Part shown: one piece after another, positions 32,511 through 43,555 of the stretch
Numbering within the stretch: position 1 is the first letter of the stretch
Layout of the letters: every line of letters begins with the position of its first letter
Source: Scilla litardierei
Taxonomy: Eukaryota; Streptophyta; Magnoliopsida; Asparagales; Asparagaceae
NCBI GenBank assembly: GCA_030789695.1
Contig: CM061132.1
Coordinates: forward strand, 165,441,442 to 165,505,441
DNA length: 64,000 nt
Direction of reading: 5' to 3'
The notes under the pieces: model-generated
The model's input: the letters and a program-made list of their open reading frames with translations, nothing else
The model's database searches: none
Told to the model about the DNA's origin: nothing
Translations under genes and position numbers: made by a program

Positions 32511-33435
32511 CTTGTTGTGCTGCATTCATTGCAGTCAAGGCTGATATTATTGTAAGTTTAGAGATCAAGAGAAATCATTCCAAGCTCATTCAAAGCTCTT
32601 TCATTCCATTCAATAATCTCTCCTCACTCTTACTTCCAAAGAGAGATTCATTGAGTGTGAAGCCTTCCAAGCCAAGTGCTTGATTCTAGGTCACCAACAT
32701 CCACATAGCTCTCCATCGCTGATCTTCATATTGGAGCTAGGGTTTGGTGCCACCTCTTCTTCCTCAAAATCATCCTTGCCCTAATTTGTAAGCATTACTC
32801 AAGGCATATGTATTTTGTCGGTAAGAAGTTTCTTATTTCATTTCAATTTCATATTGTAAGTTTCACTCTCGGTTGTGAGAGTGTGGTTGTGATCCCGGGT
32901 TGTGGGAGTCACAAATTACTTTGTGTATGATTTGACTTGTGAAGGTTTTTCACAAGTATTTCATAGTGGAAATCTTGAGTTAGGGTTGCTAACTCAAGTA
33001 TCCGGAGGGGATCCGGGTGGTTGGGACGTAGGATCACCGGGAACAAGTCGGGGAGACTTGGGTGGATCCGAACCCAGTAATATCTATTGTTAGCATTGTT
33101 AATTTTGTTGTTGTCTTCAATTTAAGCTTCCGCAAATTGATTTGGTAGTTGTTTGCACGATAATTAGGAATTATACTCCTCGTTATTTTTAAAGTACTAT
33201 TCACCCCACCTCTAGTACTTGTGCAGTAGCTTGTAGGGCATTACAAGGATCACCAAGCATCATTCCCAAATTTTGAGTTGCAGGTTAAAAGATCACTACC
33301 CGACCCGATATGTAATTGAACCGAATTCGCACCTGCGCGGATCCGCACCGCACAAGATAACTTCAAAAAATCCCCGATTCAAATCCTGCTGTTCTAACAA
33401 ATGACTCGAAATAGCGTCTCCTCCCTCCTCCGTCT

Positions 33436-35790
33436 ATGAATTTGAGGAAAATTATTCTCAAACCCACAATCAATCTCTCAATTCTAGAAACCCACCTGGA
33501 AAAATGCGGCAGACCCACACAATTCCTCCAAATTCACGCCCAAATGACGTGCTCGGGCTTCATCAAAGACACCTTCGCTGCGAGCCGCCTTCTCAATTTC
33601 TCTGCAAACTCTCGCTTCTTCGATCTCGATTACTCCCAAAAAATGCTTCTTCAGATCGAAACCCCTAATGGGTTCACTTGGAACAGAATGATGAAAGCAT
33701 ACAATCAGAGAAACTCCCCAAAAAATTGCCTCATTTTGTATAAACTAATGCGTTGGAGCGATATATCTCCTGATGATCACACTTACCCCGTTGTGCTGCA
33801 GGCTTGCATTCTTCGGTTATCGGCGATTGAGGGAAAAATGATTCATACCCATGTAACAAAATTGAATTTTGATGCTAATGTCTATGCCGTCAACAGTTTA
33901 ATTAACATGTATTATGTTTGTGGGAATTTGGAGGATGCCCGGCTTTTGTTCGACAAAAGTCATGTGTTGGATTCGGTCTCTTGGAACACGATTCTTGCAG
34001 GGTATGTTCATGTTGATGACATCGAGGAATCGACGCGGTTGTTTGATCTAATGCCAGAGAAGAACACTATAGCTTCGAACTCTATGGTTGCTCTGTTTGG
34101 TAGAGTCGGTCGTGTTGAACATGCTCGTAAGCTGTTTGATGGTATGTGTAAGAGGGATGTTGTGACGTGGACCGCTATGATATCTGGTTATGAGCAAAAT
34201 GGAAAATCTTGTGAGGCGTTGGAGATTTTTGTAGGTATGCATAGGGAAGGAATTCCAATGGATGGGGTCGTGATGGTCAGTGTCCTCTCTGCTTGTGCTC
34301 AATTAGCGGCTGCAAAAGAAGGAGAATCGATTCATGGACTGATTATCAGAATTGGGGTTGAGAAGTACGTCAATCTTTCCAATGCATTGATTAACACGTA
34401 TTCGAGTTGTGGGAATATTGATGCGGCAAGGCTATTGTTTGATTTGGCCTGGTTAGGTGATTACACGGATCAAGTATCTTGGAATTCTATGATAGCCGGC
34501 TGCTTAAGATGTGGGTTGGTGAAAGAGGCAAAAGAGGTATTTGATAAGATGCCGCAGAAGGATTTGGTCTCGTGGAGCACTATGATTTCAGGCTACTGTC
34601 AACACGATAAGTTCTCGGATGCATTGGCATTGTTTCATTTGATGCAAATTGGAGAAATTATGCCTGACCAAACTACATTGGTTAGCATCGTTGAAGCTTG
34701 CGCTCACTTGTTTGCTTTGGAGCAAGGGAAATGGGTTCATGCTTACATAAGGAAAAACAAGTATCGTGTCAACGTGTTTCTAGGTACGAGTCTTGTTGAT
34801 ATGTATATGAAATTTGGGTGTGTGGATGCTGCATTGGAAGTCTTTAATAAGTTGGACGAAAAGGGAGTTTCTACTTGGAATGCTAATATTCTTGGTTTGG
34901 CCATGAATGGGTTAGTCAATGAAGCATTTGAGAAATTTTTGGAGATGAAGGGATGTGGCGTGGTGCCAAACGAGATAACTTTTGTTGCAGTCTTAGGGGC
35001 TTGTCGACATGCCGGTTTGGTCGATGAGGGTCGTCATTATTTTAATTCAATGATATGTGACTATAAAATAGAGCCCAATGTTAAACACTATGGATGCATG
35101 GTTGATCTCCTTGGCCGTGTGGGCTTACTTAGAGAGGCAGAAGAGCTCATAGAGAGCATGCCGATGAATCCTGATGTGTCCACTTGGGGTGCTTTGCTTG
35201 GTGCTTGTAAGAAACATGGTGACACTGTGATAGGAGAGCGGGTAGGAAGACGGCTTATTGAACTTGAGCCTGAACATGATGGATTCCATGTTTTGCTTTC
35301 AAATATATTTGCTTCAAATGGAAAGTGGGATGATCTTATGAAGCTCAGGGGCAAGATGAAGCGACGGGGGGTTGTTAAAGTGCCTGGTTGTAGTGTGATA
35401 GAATCTAATGGCATTGCTCATGAATTCTTAGCGGGTGACAGTTATCATCCTCGGATGAAAGAGATTGATATAATGATGGAAGCGATTGCAATGAAACTGA
35501 AGGCAGAAGGCTATGCAGCGGATACTTCAGATGTTGCATTTGACATCGGTGAGGAGGAGAAGGAGAGTTCCATACATAGACACAGCGAAAAGATTGCGAT
35601 TGCTTTTGGGCTTATCAGCATTAATCCTCCGATGCCAATCAGGATAGCTAAAAATATACGGATTTGCAACGACTGCCATGCTGCTGCAAAGATCATATCT
35701 AGGGCTTTCCAGCGTGAGATTGTGGTCAGGGACCGACATCGGTTTCACCACTTCAAAGATGGCATCTGTTCATGTAAAGATTATTGGTAA
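33436..35790 (+). CDS. DYW-class pentatricopeptide repeat protein
   Basis: 784 residues, intronless, complete. PLS-type repeats run from about residue 70 to 590 (repeated patterns such as VFDKMPQKDLVSWSTMISGY and SLVDMYMKFGCVDAALEVF), followed by E/E+ motifs and, from about residue 650, a DYW deaminase domain. The domain has the zinc-binding and catalytic HSE (716-718), CNDCH (744-748) and the C-terminal HFKDGICSCKDYW. Such proteins are imported into plastids or mitochondria and convert specific C to U in transcripts; the target cannot be read from the sequence. The start codon is the first ATG of the open frame and gives an N-terminus (NLRKIILKPTINLSI) without a strong predicted presequence by eye. 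I do not assign an ortholog. Confidence 0.96.
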   Translation: MNLRKIILKPTINLSILETHLEKCGRPTQFLQIHAQMTCSGFIKDTFAASRLLNFSANSRFFDLDYSQKMLLQIETPNGFTWNRMMKAYNQRNSPKNCLILYKLMRWSDISPDDHTYPVVLQACILRLSAIEGKMIHTHVTKLNFDANVYAVNSLINMYYVCGNLEDARLLFDKSHVLDSVSWNTILAGYVHVDDIEESTRLFDLMPEKNTIASNSMVALFGRVGRVEHARKLFDGMCKRDVVTWTAMISGYEQNGKSCEALEIFVGMHREGIPMDGVVMVSVLSACAQLAAAKEGESIHGLIIRIGVEKYVNLSNALINTYSSCGNIDAARLLFDLAWLGDYTDQVSWNSMIAGCLRCGLVKEAKEVFDKMPQKDLVSWSTMISGYCQHDKFSDALALFHLMQIGEIMPDQTTLVSIVEACAHLFALEQGKWVHAYIRKNKYRVNVFLGTSLVDMYMKFGCVDAALEVFNKLDEKGVSTWNANILGLAMNGLVNEAFEKFLEMKGCGVVPNEITFVAVLGACRHAGLVDEGRHYFNSMICDYKIEPNVKHYGCMVDLLGRVGLLREAEELIESMPMNPDVSTWGALLGACKKHGDTVIGERVGRRLIELEPEHDGFHVLLSNIFASNGKWDDLMKLRGKMKRRGVVKVPGCSVIESNGIAHEFLAGDSYHPRMKEIDIMMEAIAMKLKAEGYAADTSDVAFDIGEEEKESSIHRHSEKIAIAFGLISINPPMPIRIAKNIRICNDCHAAAKIISRAFQREIVVRDRHRFHHFKDGICSCKDYW

Positions 35791-36590
35791 CGAATTTATT
35801 CATTTACACATGCTGGTTCAGGGACAAGTCCGAAATAATGTTCTTTAGGACAATCACTGTATTGATAACCTTGACTACACTTCCGCTGTTGAGAATGCTC
35901 TGATATTGATGAAAAGAGCATGCTCTGATACGGATTTCTTCATCGCCTCCATGGTTTGTCCTGGCTTCCATGTCTCGATGCATCCATAGGCATACAATCT
36001 GAATATTCATATTTAAGTCTCTACTAAAAACACTGTCTCACCTCATCTAGGCTACTAGGAACGTAGTTTTTGCGGATGACAGCTCCAGCATGGTTGGTGA
36101 CAGACTCATTGATGCAGTTTGATCAAACATGGATTTGGCTGTTCTCAAGCTTGGAGGTATTTCTATTTCCCTCTCATTTTGTTTCTCTTCTGGAATCTGG
36201 ATATGTTATTTTGTTATATTTGATCTCATGGTAAACACGTTTCATAATCTAAAAAGTGATAACAGCGGTCCCTAACAATGGGTAATTATATATCTGCTGC
36301 TGCAATTAAGCCTTCTTCTTTTTTTTGAAAATTAGATGCCACACTCATGGCAGTTTTCAAATAGAGAAATGATTGTTATGACTATATGATAATAATGAAA
36401 TTAATAACTAGGCTGACAATCCAGTCTCTAAACAGTGAAACCAAATCTGCCGATCTTGGGGCAGGGGACACATAAGTAGAACTTGATGTATAAAGTAATT
36501 GTATCATTTCTAATTTGGCTTATTGAAAATGGCCGAATGTACAATATAGATAGAACTTGCATTGTAATATTTCCTATTGTACATGTAATG
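35791..36590. other. 3' flank of the PPR gene
   Basis: It contains the PPR 3'UTR and AT-rich spacer. One coding-like fragment is at 36057-36155 (see separate entry). Nothing else is recognised. Confidence 0.5.
36057..36155 (+). pseudogene. Possible DEG/HtrA-type protease exon fragment
   Basis: The plus-strand frame gives RNVVFADDSSSMVGDRLIDA, a TGA, then SNMDLAVLKLGG and a GTATTT donor-like site. The pattern 'ADxSxxxGxxxxxDxxxDLAVLKL' resembles the region around the catalytic Asp of HtrA/DEG proteases. It is short and broken by a stop, so chance similarity is possible. Confidence 0.2.
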
Positions 36591-36595
36591 ATATA

Positions 36596-37021
36596 TGTGG
36601 TTGTTGGCTCGATAAGCCCCATGTGGGCTGCCCTTTGGTTGGTGCAATGGGGGTTGGTGCACCAACCCACCTTGGGTTGGTGCACCAACCCCCTCCCCCT
36701 TTAGCCCTATAAAAAGAGAGCAATGGCTTTGGTTAGTATCATCAAAAATTGAGAAACCAATTGAGCTTCTACTGAAGCATTGAGGAAACTTGTATAACGT
36801 CATATTGGAAGTTCTATAGGATCATTGAGAGCCATATTTGAGAGAGCCTATTGTGAGGATGTCTTAGGAAGAGTAGTTGAGTGCCTTTTGTATCTCCTAA
36901 TTGAAATCAATAGAAGTGTTCCCTTGGTCGTTAAGGCGACCTAAATCTTTTGTATGCTCTCTCTATTTGTTCTTCGTGCTAGATACTTCGACGTCTGATT
37001 GCTTTCGCTCGGCGCACAACA
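36596..37021 (+). repeat. 5' LTR of the copia element
   Basis: It contains TATAAAAA at 36708 and two perfect palindromes GTTGGTGCACCAAC (about 36653 and 36677). It is homologous to 49626-50048, and the two are visibly diverged, mostly in the palindromic part. Confidence 0.93.
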
Positions 37022-37026
37022 GTTGG

Positions 37027-39457
37027 TGTAACGACTGGTTTTCGTGTAATTGGATTATTTATATTATAATATATGTTTTGGTGGATTTTCTCCTCGTGTG
37101 TGTGGTTTCCGTCTCCGTGACATTCATTTTCGATCGTTCCGTCGTGTCTTCTCGTTTCTTCCTTAGGATCGTCGATTTCGAAGTATGTCATTCGTGACGG
37201 GCTTCATAACGGTCGTATCTTACTGTTAGATCAAGCCTAGGAGTCTTAGGAATCGATCCCGGAGCTCCGCGCTCTGTATCGGCGCTTTTGGTGCACGTTA
37301 GCCGGTATAAGAAGGGGCACCGACCGACTAGATGACGATCCAGTCGGTCGGCAATCCTTCTTGAACATACTAGGTTGCTTTCTAAATTATTCAGGAGTTA
37401 CTGTTTATCGTTAGTCGGTCTGAGAACGTTGGTTGACCGACTAGGTTGCAAACTAGTCGGTCAGCAATGCTTCTTTAACCGACTAACTCTTCAACTTAAT
37501 TTTAGTATCAATACTGTTCTCTCTTAGTCGGTCTAAGTTCATCTCTCGACCGACTAGATGTTAAACTAGTCGGTCAGTAATTGTTCATGGACCGACTAAA
37601 TCTAAATCCTATTTTCGTTCAGAAGTTACTGTTTACACTTAGTCGGTCTGCGTTGGTCGACCGACCGACTAGTTGCCAAACTAGTCGGTCAGTGGTTGCT
37701 CTTTGACCGACTAATCTGTGTTAAAACCATAATTTCTGGGCAGCCACCAGCCTAACCTATTTATACCCCTCCCAAACGTTTTCTTCTTCCTCCACTCGAC
37801 CCAAAACCCTACAATCTCCCCAATTGAGCCCACATCTTCCTCCAAGCCCTATTCCTTCATCCCAAGCCCTAGATTCATCATCTAAACCCTCCATCAACTC
37901 ATTCTACCTCTCATTTTCCCCAAATCTCCATCAAATCCCCAAGATCCCCCAAAAACCCCAACTCTCCAAACTTCTCCATTTGTTTCCAGATCTGGTCCTA
38001 GGGTTCTCCGGAGTGTTTCTTCCGCCTCCTCTCGGTAAGAAATCGATCCCTTGACGTTTTTATAACCTATTTGTATTTTTATGAAACCCTAATGAAATTT
38101 CATGTTGATTGATGATTGTTTCCCCATAACAGCGATTTCCCCCGTAGATTAGCATCCGCGAGACGAACCTTCGTGATCGTCATCCCCGGTGCTAGGCAAG
38201 TGAAACTTGCCACTTAGGGTTTAGGCCATGTTTTAGGTCATTTCGCTTGTTGTAGGCGTAAAAGAGGCTAGGCGACGAAATGATACTCGCCTAGGCGCAA
38301 TTTGGGGAACTAGCTTGACAACGAAGCTAGTTTCGACATATGTCATGTTGCACAATTACCATGTCATGTTTACTTTCCATTAACGGTACGCGAATTAATT
38401 GTCATGTCATTGCATTCTTTAAGTGTTGCTGTGATTGCGTAGCTTCGCTACAATGCTTGTGTTCCTGGCTCGTGTTCCAGAAGCGAGCCCTGTAGTTGGA
38501 AACCCCAACGCTCGATATTGAATTGTGAAATAGGAAAACAAGCTCCCGTGCGGGGCAACCCTGGCTCACTTGCTGGGCTCATGTGCAGGGACCCTGGCTT
38601 GTTTACGTGTGGGATGGGGTAAGAGTTAAGCGGTCATTCAACTGGGAGTCTACCTGATCCGCAACTGCAGTTGTAAGGCGTAAACTCTGGGTTTTGGGGT
38701 AGTTGTTAAGCGGCCACTCAGCGTGAATGTGAAACCGTTCAGCTGTAAGGCGTAAACATCTACAAAACAACGTGAAACGTGACTAGTGAATTGATTGAGA
38801 TTGTTAGTAGCGTGGCTACTCTTGTCTTGTCCCGATAATTGTTCTCTTGTACAAATTGTCTTGCCATGTCTTGTTTGTACACTCATGTTATAATTGCCAT
38901 GTCATGCATACTATAACTGCTAGGTTGCTAGAGCCTTACTTTCAGTTTCCTTGCTAAAGTCTTTTAGACTTGCTGACATGTGCCCCTTTACTCTTTTGGG
39001 TGTCACATGTTAGATCCTGAGCCTGAGTACCTTGTTGAGGACGAGGTGTTTGCTGACGCCGAGCCCGAGATTGTGTTTGACGGGGAGTACGTGGACACTG
39101 GGGACCAGTCCTAGTGTCTTCGTTGTGTTTTCCTTTGTTTAGACTGCTGTTTTGTTGTCGGTGCGTAGCACCTATACTTTGTTATGTCGTTGCTTTTGGT
39201 TGGCCTTGTTCTGGGCCTTTAGACTCTTTCTTTTAGCCTGGTGGCTTTTCTGGATGTTGGACTTATTTTGGATATTGGACTTTATGAGATATGAGATTTT
39301 ATTTCAGTCTCTCCTTGTGTTATTATTGTTGTTCCGTTGTGGTTACAGGGACCAGCTTATGTTTTATTGACGCTTATCGGGTTTGGGGCTTCACAGCTCC
39401 ACTCTCGTGCGGACCTTTTCACGTCTCGCCTCCATTTTAGGGAAGCGGGGCGTGACA
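37027..39457 (+). repeat. 5' LTR of the TR-GAG-like element
   Basis: 2431 bp. It holds the palindrome array (37319-37712), a TATA-like CTATTTATAC (37757), a CT-rich leader, an intron-like segment (CTCG|GTAAGAAATC near 38034 to CATAACAG near 38133), and near the end an acidic coding-like run (DPEPEYLVEDEVF..EIVFDGEYVDTGD, 39014-39115). It carries 31 bp after CTTCCTTAGG that the 3' LTR lacks. Confidence 0.95.
37319..37712 (+). repeat. Palindrome array (four units), 5' LTR
   Basis: Four hairpins GACCGACTAG...CTAGTCGGTC are centred near 37335, 37447, 37563 and 37676 (about 113 bp spacing), with lone half-sites between. One half-site has decayed here (GAACATACTAGG) but is intact in the 3' LTR (GAACCGACTAGG). 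Confidence 0.95.
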
Positions 39458-39601
39458 GGTTTTGTTGGTGGCCCATGCAGGTCCTTCTGTAACTACGATT
39501 TTGGGAATAGCGATAATAATATTAGAATGTCCAATAAACTAAGTTCGACATCCGAGTCATTAAGCTCCGAGTCTAATTTTGGCCCGTATCTCTGGCGCTA
39601 G

Positions 39602-40213
39602 ATGGCTAGAAGACGTCAGACCCGCGCTGGTGGTGGATCTGTTCTGAAGGCTTGCTATTTCTGCGGCAAGACCGGGCACCTCAAGGGGTCGTGCAGAAGC
39701 TTTCTAGGTCAGTGTTTGGTTTGTGGTGGTGCTACTCATTCGGCGAAGGATTGTCGGCATGCAAATCGGCTGCGGAAGGCGTCGGATGGAGTTCCGCAGC
39801 AGCAAGCACCGGAAGCTGGGCCGAGTCGGAAGGTGTGCCATCATTGTGGCAAGATTGGTCATAAGAAGGAACAGTGTCGGAAGTTTTTGGGCCAGTGTCT
39901 GGTTTGTGGGGATGCTTCCCATGTCGCGAAGGATTGTCGGCATGCGGGTCTGCTGCGGAGGGCGCCTGTTGCGGCACAGCCGTTGCAGCAGCGAGCGTCT
40001 GTTCCTGCTGGTCGTGGGGCAGCCCTTGTTCCACAAAGGCAGGCTTTTCGGCAGGCTTTTCCGCTGAGGAGGCAGGCTTCCCCGATGGCTGTAGTTGAGG
40101 CTGAGACTGTGAATGTGGTTATTGCAGGTAACCCTCAGTCTAGTTACCTTCTTCCTTTTGACAGTCTTGTTTGTTTGAACATGTTTGGTTGCTTGAATAT
40201 GTTATGCTGCTAG
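39602..40213 (+). CDS. Gag-like protein with four zinc knuckles
   Basis: 203 residues from an ATG 145 bp after the LTR. Four CCHC knuckles appear in two alternating types: CYFCGKTGHLKGSC, CLVCGGATHSAKDC, CHHCGKIGHKKEQC and CLVCGDASHVAKDC. The pairs come from an internal duplication of about 66 codons. An Arg/Gln/Pro-rich tail follows. No capsid domain precedes it, so this is a nucleocapsid-only gag. Zinc knuckles bind RNA, probably the element's own transcript for packaging by a partner (inference). Confidence 0.85.
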   Translation: MARRRQTRAGGGSVLKACYFCGKTGHLKGSCRSFLGQCLVCGGATHSAKDCRHANRLRKASDGVPQQQAPEAGPSRKVCHHCGKIGHKKEQCRKFLGQCLVCGDASHVAKDCRHAGLLRRAPVAAQPLQQRASVPAGRGAALVPQRQAFRQAFPLRRQASPMAVVEAETVNVVIAGNPQSSYLLPFDSLVCLNMFGCLNMLCC

Positions 40214-40350
40214 AATGGAGTTTGATTGCTGGGTTGGTTGTTGAGTGTGATTTGGGTTTGCACGTTTCTGGCACGAGTCCTCTTGACTCTGGTGCATCAA
40301 TGTGCATTGCATCCTGGTGCTTCGTGTAGAAGCAATTCTTGATGGCCCCC
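40214..40350 (+). pseudogene. Aspartic protease N-terminal remnant
   Basis: In another frame, LVVECDLGLHVSGTSPLDSG followed by ASMCIAS contains the DSGAS active-site core expected after gypsy gag, then a TAG. The rest of the protease is gone, which marks where the element lost its pol gene. Confidence 0.5.
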
Positions 40351-43300
40351 TTTTTCCTTAAATATTTAATTCCTTCCTATTCGATCGAGTTAAAATCCCT
40401 TCGTAGATTTTGAAGTCTATTGGTTGAAATTTTTAATCTCGTAGCTTTTGCTAATCAATATTCCTCGTATTTTGGTTTTAAGAGCTTTACCACTATTTTG
40501 ATTACTTTATAATATCTTCCAAGATAAGTAGAACTTCAATTATTTTCATATATCAGTTCTAGGTTCATTGAACTCGTACTTTAAGGTCTTGTATAAATCA
40601 GTTATTTGGCAAATCCGGGTCCTTCTAAAAAGTATTTTTTAAATGATATTTATTTGGAATTTCTCTTCAGTTTTTAAAACTTGTAAGCATTTAGCATGGG
40701 CCTAAATTTTCACACTATAGTTGATCGGATTTCATTCTTCGAATTTCAAAATTTTACCGAAATATTATATTAAGATACTGCCGTAAAATATTTTCGGGCC
40801 TCTCCGTTGCAAATCTTGACTTTTCTGAAGGTATCCCCTCGACTTCCTTTTTCCTAAGTTTAAATTCGTTCGAAATTTTAATATTTATATATTTATCCTT
40901 CATGCTCCTTCGTTGACTTAAGGATCTCTAAAACTTTTGTCGAAAATTTGGAATACTAACCCATTGTATTTTGCCAGTCTATACCTTCCGTACCCATGAA
41001 AATACCTTGTCCCTTCTTATATAAATTTTATTCTGAACCGTACCTTTATTTTTGCCCAATTCGATTCATAATTCTCTTTATCTTACTTATGCCATACAAT
41101 TGACTCATCCCGTTTCCTTTAATATACTTTTCAAGTTACACATGATTTCAGCTTTCAACCAACCAAGGATATGTTCAACATTTTCTCTATTACAATTTTT
41201 GGAAAATTACGTCTTCATAACTTTCTCACGATCTAGACCTTTCATAATGTGGTTTTAAAGCTTATTGCAAATTTTGACAAACCTACTACTAAGTTTTTCC
41301 GTTCACCACACATGCTTTCGGAATAATTCCTAAACTAAATCGAATTTCGAATGTTTTCATATATCCGTATTAGGCTCATTAGCCCGTATGTTAATAGCTT
41401 TGTGTAAAACGATTTCTATTGGCAAATCCTGGTTACACTAAAAGGTAGTTCAATATTAATTAATTATTCGAGCTTTTCCTGGCTTAAAGACTTTGTAAGT
41501 ATTTGGCATGAGTTTAAAACTCTTTCGTTAATTTAATTTCGTTTCAAACTTTTGCCAACATTGTTAAATCACTGCCGTATAATATTTTCTAAAACTACGT
41601 CCTTAATGTGCGTATGAACGCTCTACTTCCTTTCATAATGATTTCCGTTAAACCAATAAACCATTTCCCCTTATTATGTGCATTCAACTCAAACTTATTT
41701 CGAACAACTGATTTTATCGATCTTCAAATATCGTTTTTACGGAGGGGAATTCCAACTTTTCAAAATATGACTGTTTTATACTTTTAGTGTCTTTGACTTT
41801 CGCTATTCACGTATCATTTCCGAAAACTTATGAGAGTAATGTTTAATTCTTTCTCCCTGCCTAAACATCACCATTGAGTCAAGGTTTCGTCTAACCAAGC
41901 TGTCCCTTGCATTCGTCCTATCTGAACTCATGCTTATCGATCCTTCCCTTGTCACGCCTTCGACCTCGACCTCCCTTTGTTGCTTAGACTTTAGTGCCCG
42001 TCAAGGTCTGTGTCAACTCTTAGTTGTTAGTAGACCCTTGGACCTTTGTGTGGTGTCGTAGTGCACGTACCTAAGTTAGGTACGTGGGCTTGAGTGAGTA
42101 TACCCCCATAGTATATTGATGCTTGCCTATTGTGTGATATATATACATATACGAACTCAGAGTTATTCTTGATGTTATGAAATTGTAAGTGTGATAATAA
42201 TTATGGATACGTGCGAGGATAGCTATACCACTCTAGGGGCGTCTATGTATATAAGATTCTGTATTGGAATGTCTGAATAAAGTGTATGTAGTTGGGGATA
42301 CTTATGATGGTTGAAATAATATGATTGGTGAAACTATATGTATGCTGGGTGTGACTATAGGTAAATGCTTTCATTAGGGAGAGTATTTTGATTATAGGTG
42401 TGCTGATGTTTGTAATAATATCATGGTATATGAAGTGATTGAAATATGTGATATTACCTGATTAGATATTAAGGGTGTTTGACATTTAGATATGTATGTG
42501 GTTATGTTGGTAGACGTGTATGCATTAGCTAGTATTGGCATACATATGGATGCTATGTTATGTGTATGGAATTATTCTGCCATGATTTTGAGTATCACTC
42601 AAGCTTGAGTGGGTACACTCCAGGTACATTGGTGTATTGTATGTGGTTGGTGTACAGTGATGGATGATGTATGTATAATGTTAGGATTGTTTGTGCCGGT
42701 TGTGTTACGTACACGATTGTGGGTGGCTATACCAATATATAGTTATGTGAGTTGGTCTTGTGGTATAGTTTTCACTAAGGACTTGGTTGCGTGAGTATAT
42801 GTGCGCTAGCTAAACTAGGTGCGTAGATGTGCTAAGCATATAGTGGTGTGATTGGTATATATATGAATGAAATATTGGCGTGTGTGGGTGTGCACCATGC
42901 ACGGGTAAGTATGTGATAGTTATAGGAATTGGTGACTGTGGTATGTGTGGTGTGTCGTGATTATAGCTATAGGACTATATATGGAGTGATAATATGGTGA
43001 AATGTGTGCATGCATTTGAATGACTATAAATTGTGAAATTATAATGATTGTGAATGTATATTAGGTATAGTGAGCTTGTTTTAACAATCGTATGGTGTGA
43101 TTTCGCATGTTGATTGTTTGGCGCATACTAGGAGATATAGGGACTAGTGTACTCTTATTGTCTTGTCCATAGGTAGTTACCTATACGTGTAGATTCCGAT
43201 GGTATTTCCTAGTGTGAAATTATTTTCATATAAGTAAAAGAGACTTAGTTATTTTCGTATAGTGTGTAATAAGTGTTTTATAGTTATATAGAATATACTT

Positions 43301-43555
43301 GCCTATACGAATGATTTGAACGCGTGAAGGGAGTTGTTTGACTATAATAAGTATAAGTGTACCTTGTGCATGAATATATAATTATTTCCGTGGTGTTAAT
43401 AATTGACTGCCTAGAGTATATATATATAAGCACTTGAAATGAATGTACTTGGTTGAAATTTTGATGCGGTGTTGATTGAGGGTAGTTACTAGGGTGACTA
43501 GATATAGCTATAGTTAGAAAGTCCGAGGACGGACTTTATTCTAAGGTGGGTAGGA
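40351..43555 (+). other. Non-coding interior of the TR-GAG-like element
   Basis: Two blocks of opposite strand bias. 40360-41990 is pyrimidine-rich (T/C) and contains two diverged copies of one segment (about 40520-40800 and 41345-41590; shared TTTTCATATATC, TTGGCAAATCC, ACTGCCGTA.AATATTTTC). 42080-43550 is G/T-rich with many TGTATATG-type words and few C. No open frame of note. A purine tract (AAGGTGGGTAGGA) precedes the 3' LTR. Confidence 0.8.

Larger units (their letters stand above)
31367..33250 (+). mobile_element. Solo LTR A with perfect target duplication
   Basis: The LTR occupies 31372-33245 (1874 bp), beginning TGTTGGATATTGGACTCACC and ending GTAGGGCATTACA. It is flanked by AGGAT on both sides (31367-31371, 33246-33250). 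No internal retrotransposon sequence is present, so it is a solo LTR left by recombination. It is homologous in reverse to 47307-49050. It contains a palindrome array (31797-32440), a TATA box (TATAAATA, 32503) and a poly-pyrimidine tract just before it. The PPR start codon lies 190 bp beyond its 3' end in the same orientation. Confidence 0.92.

Noticed and set aside
37824..38054. Pro/Ser-rich 76-codon frame in the TR-GAG LTR
   Set aside because: CT-rich leader sequence just after the TATA-like box; present in both LTRs and better read as untranslated leader.
38650..38886. Open frame repeated at 45136-45384
   Set aside because: The repetition only reflects the LTR pair; no domain and the wrong strand.
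39704..40036. Long frames on several strands over the zinc-knuckle gene
   Set aside because: Shadows of the real 203-codon gag frame.
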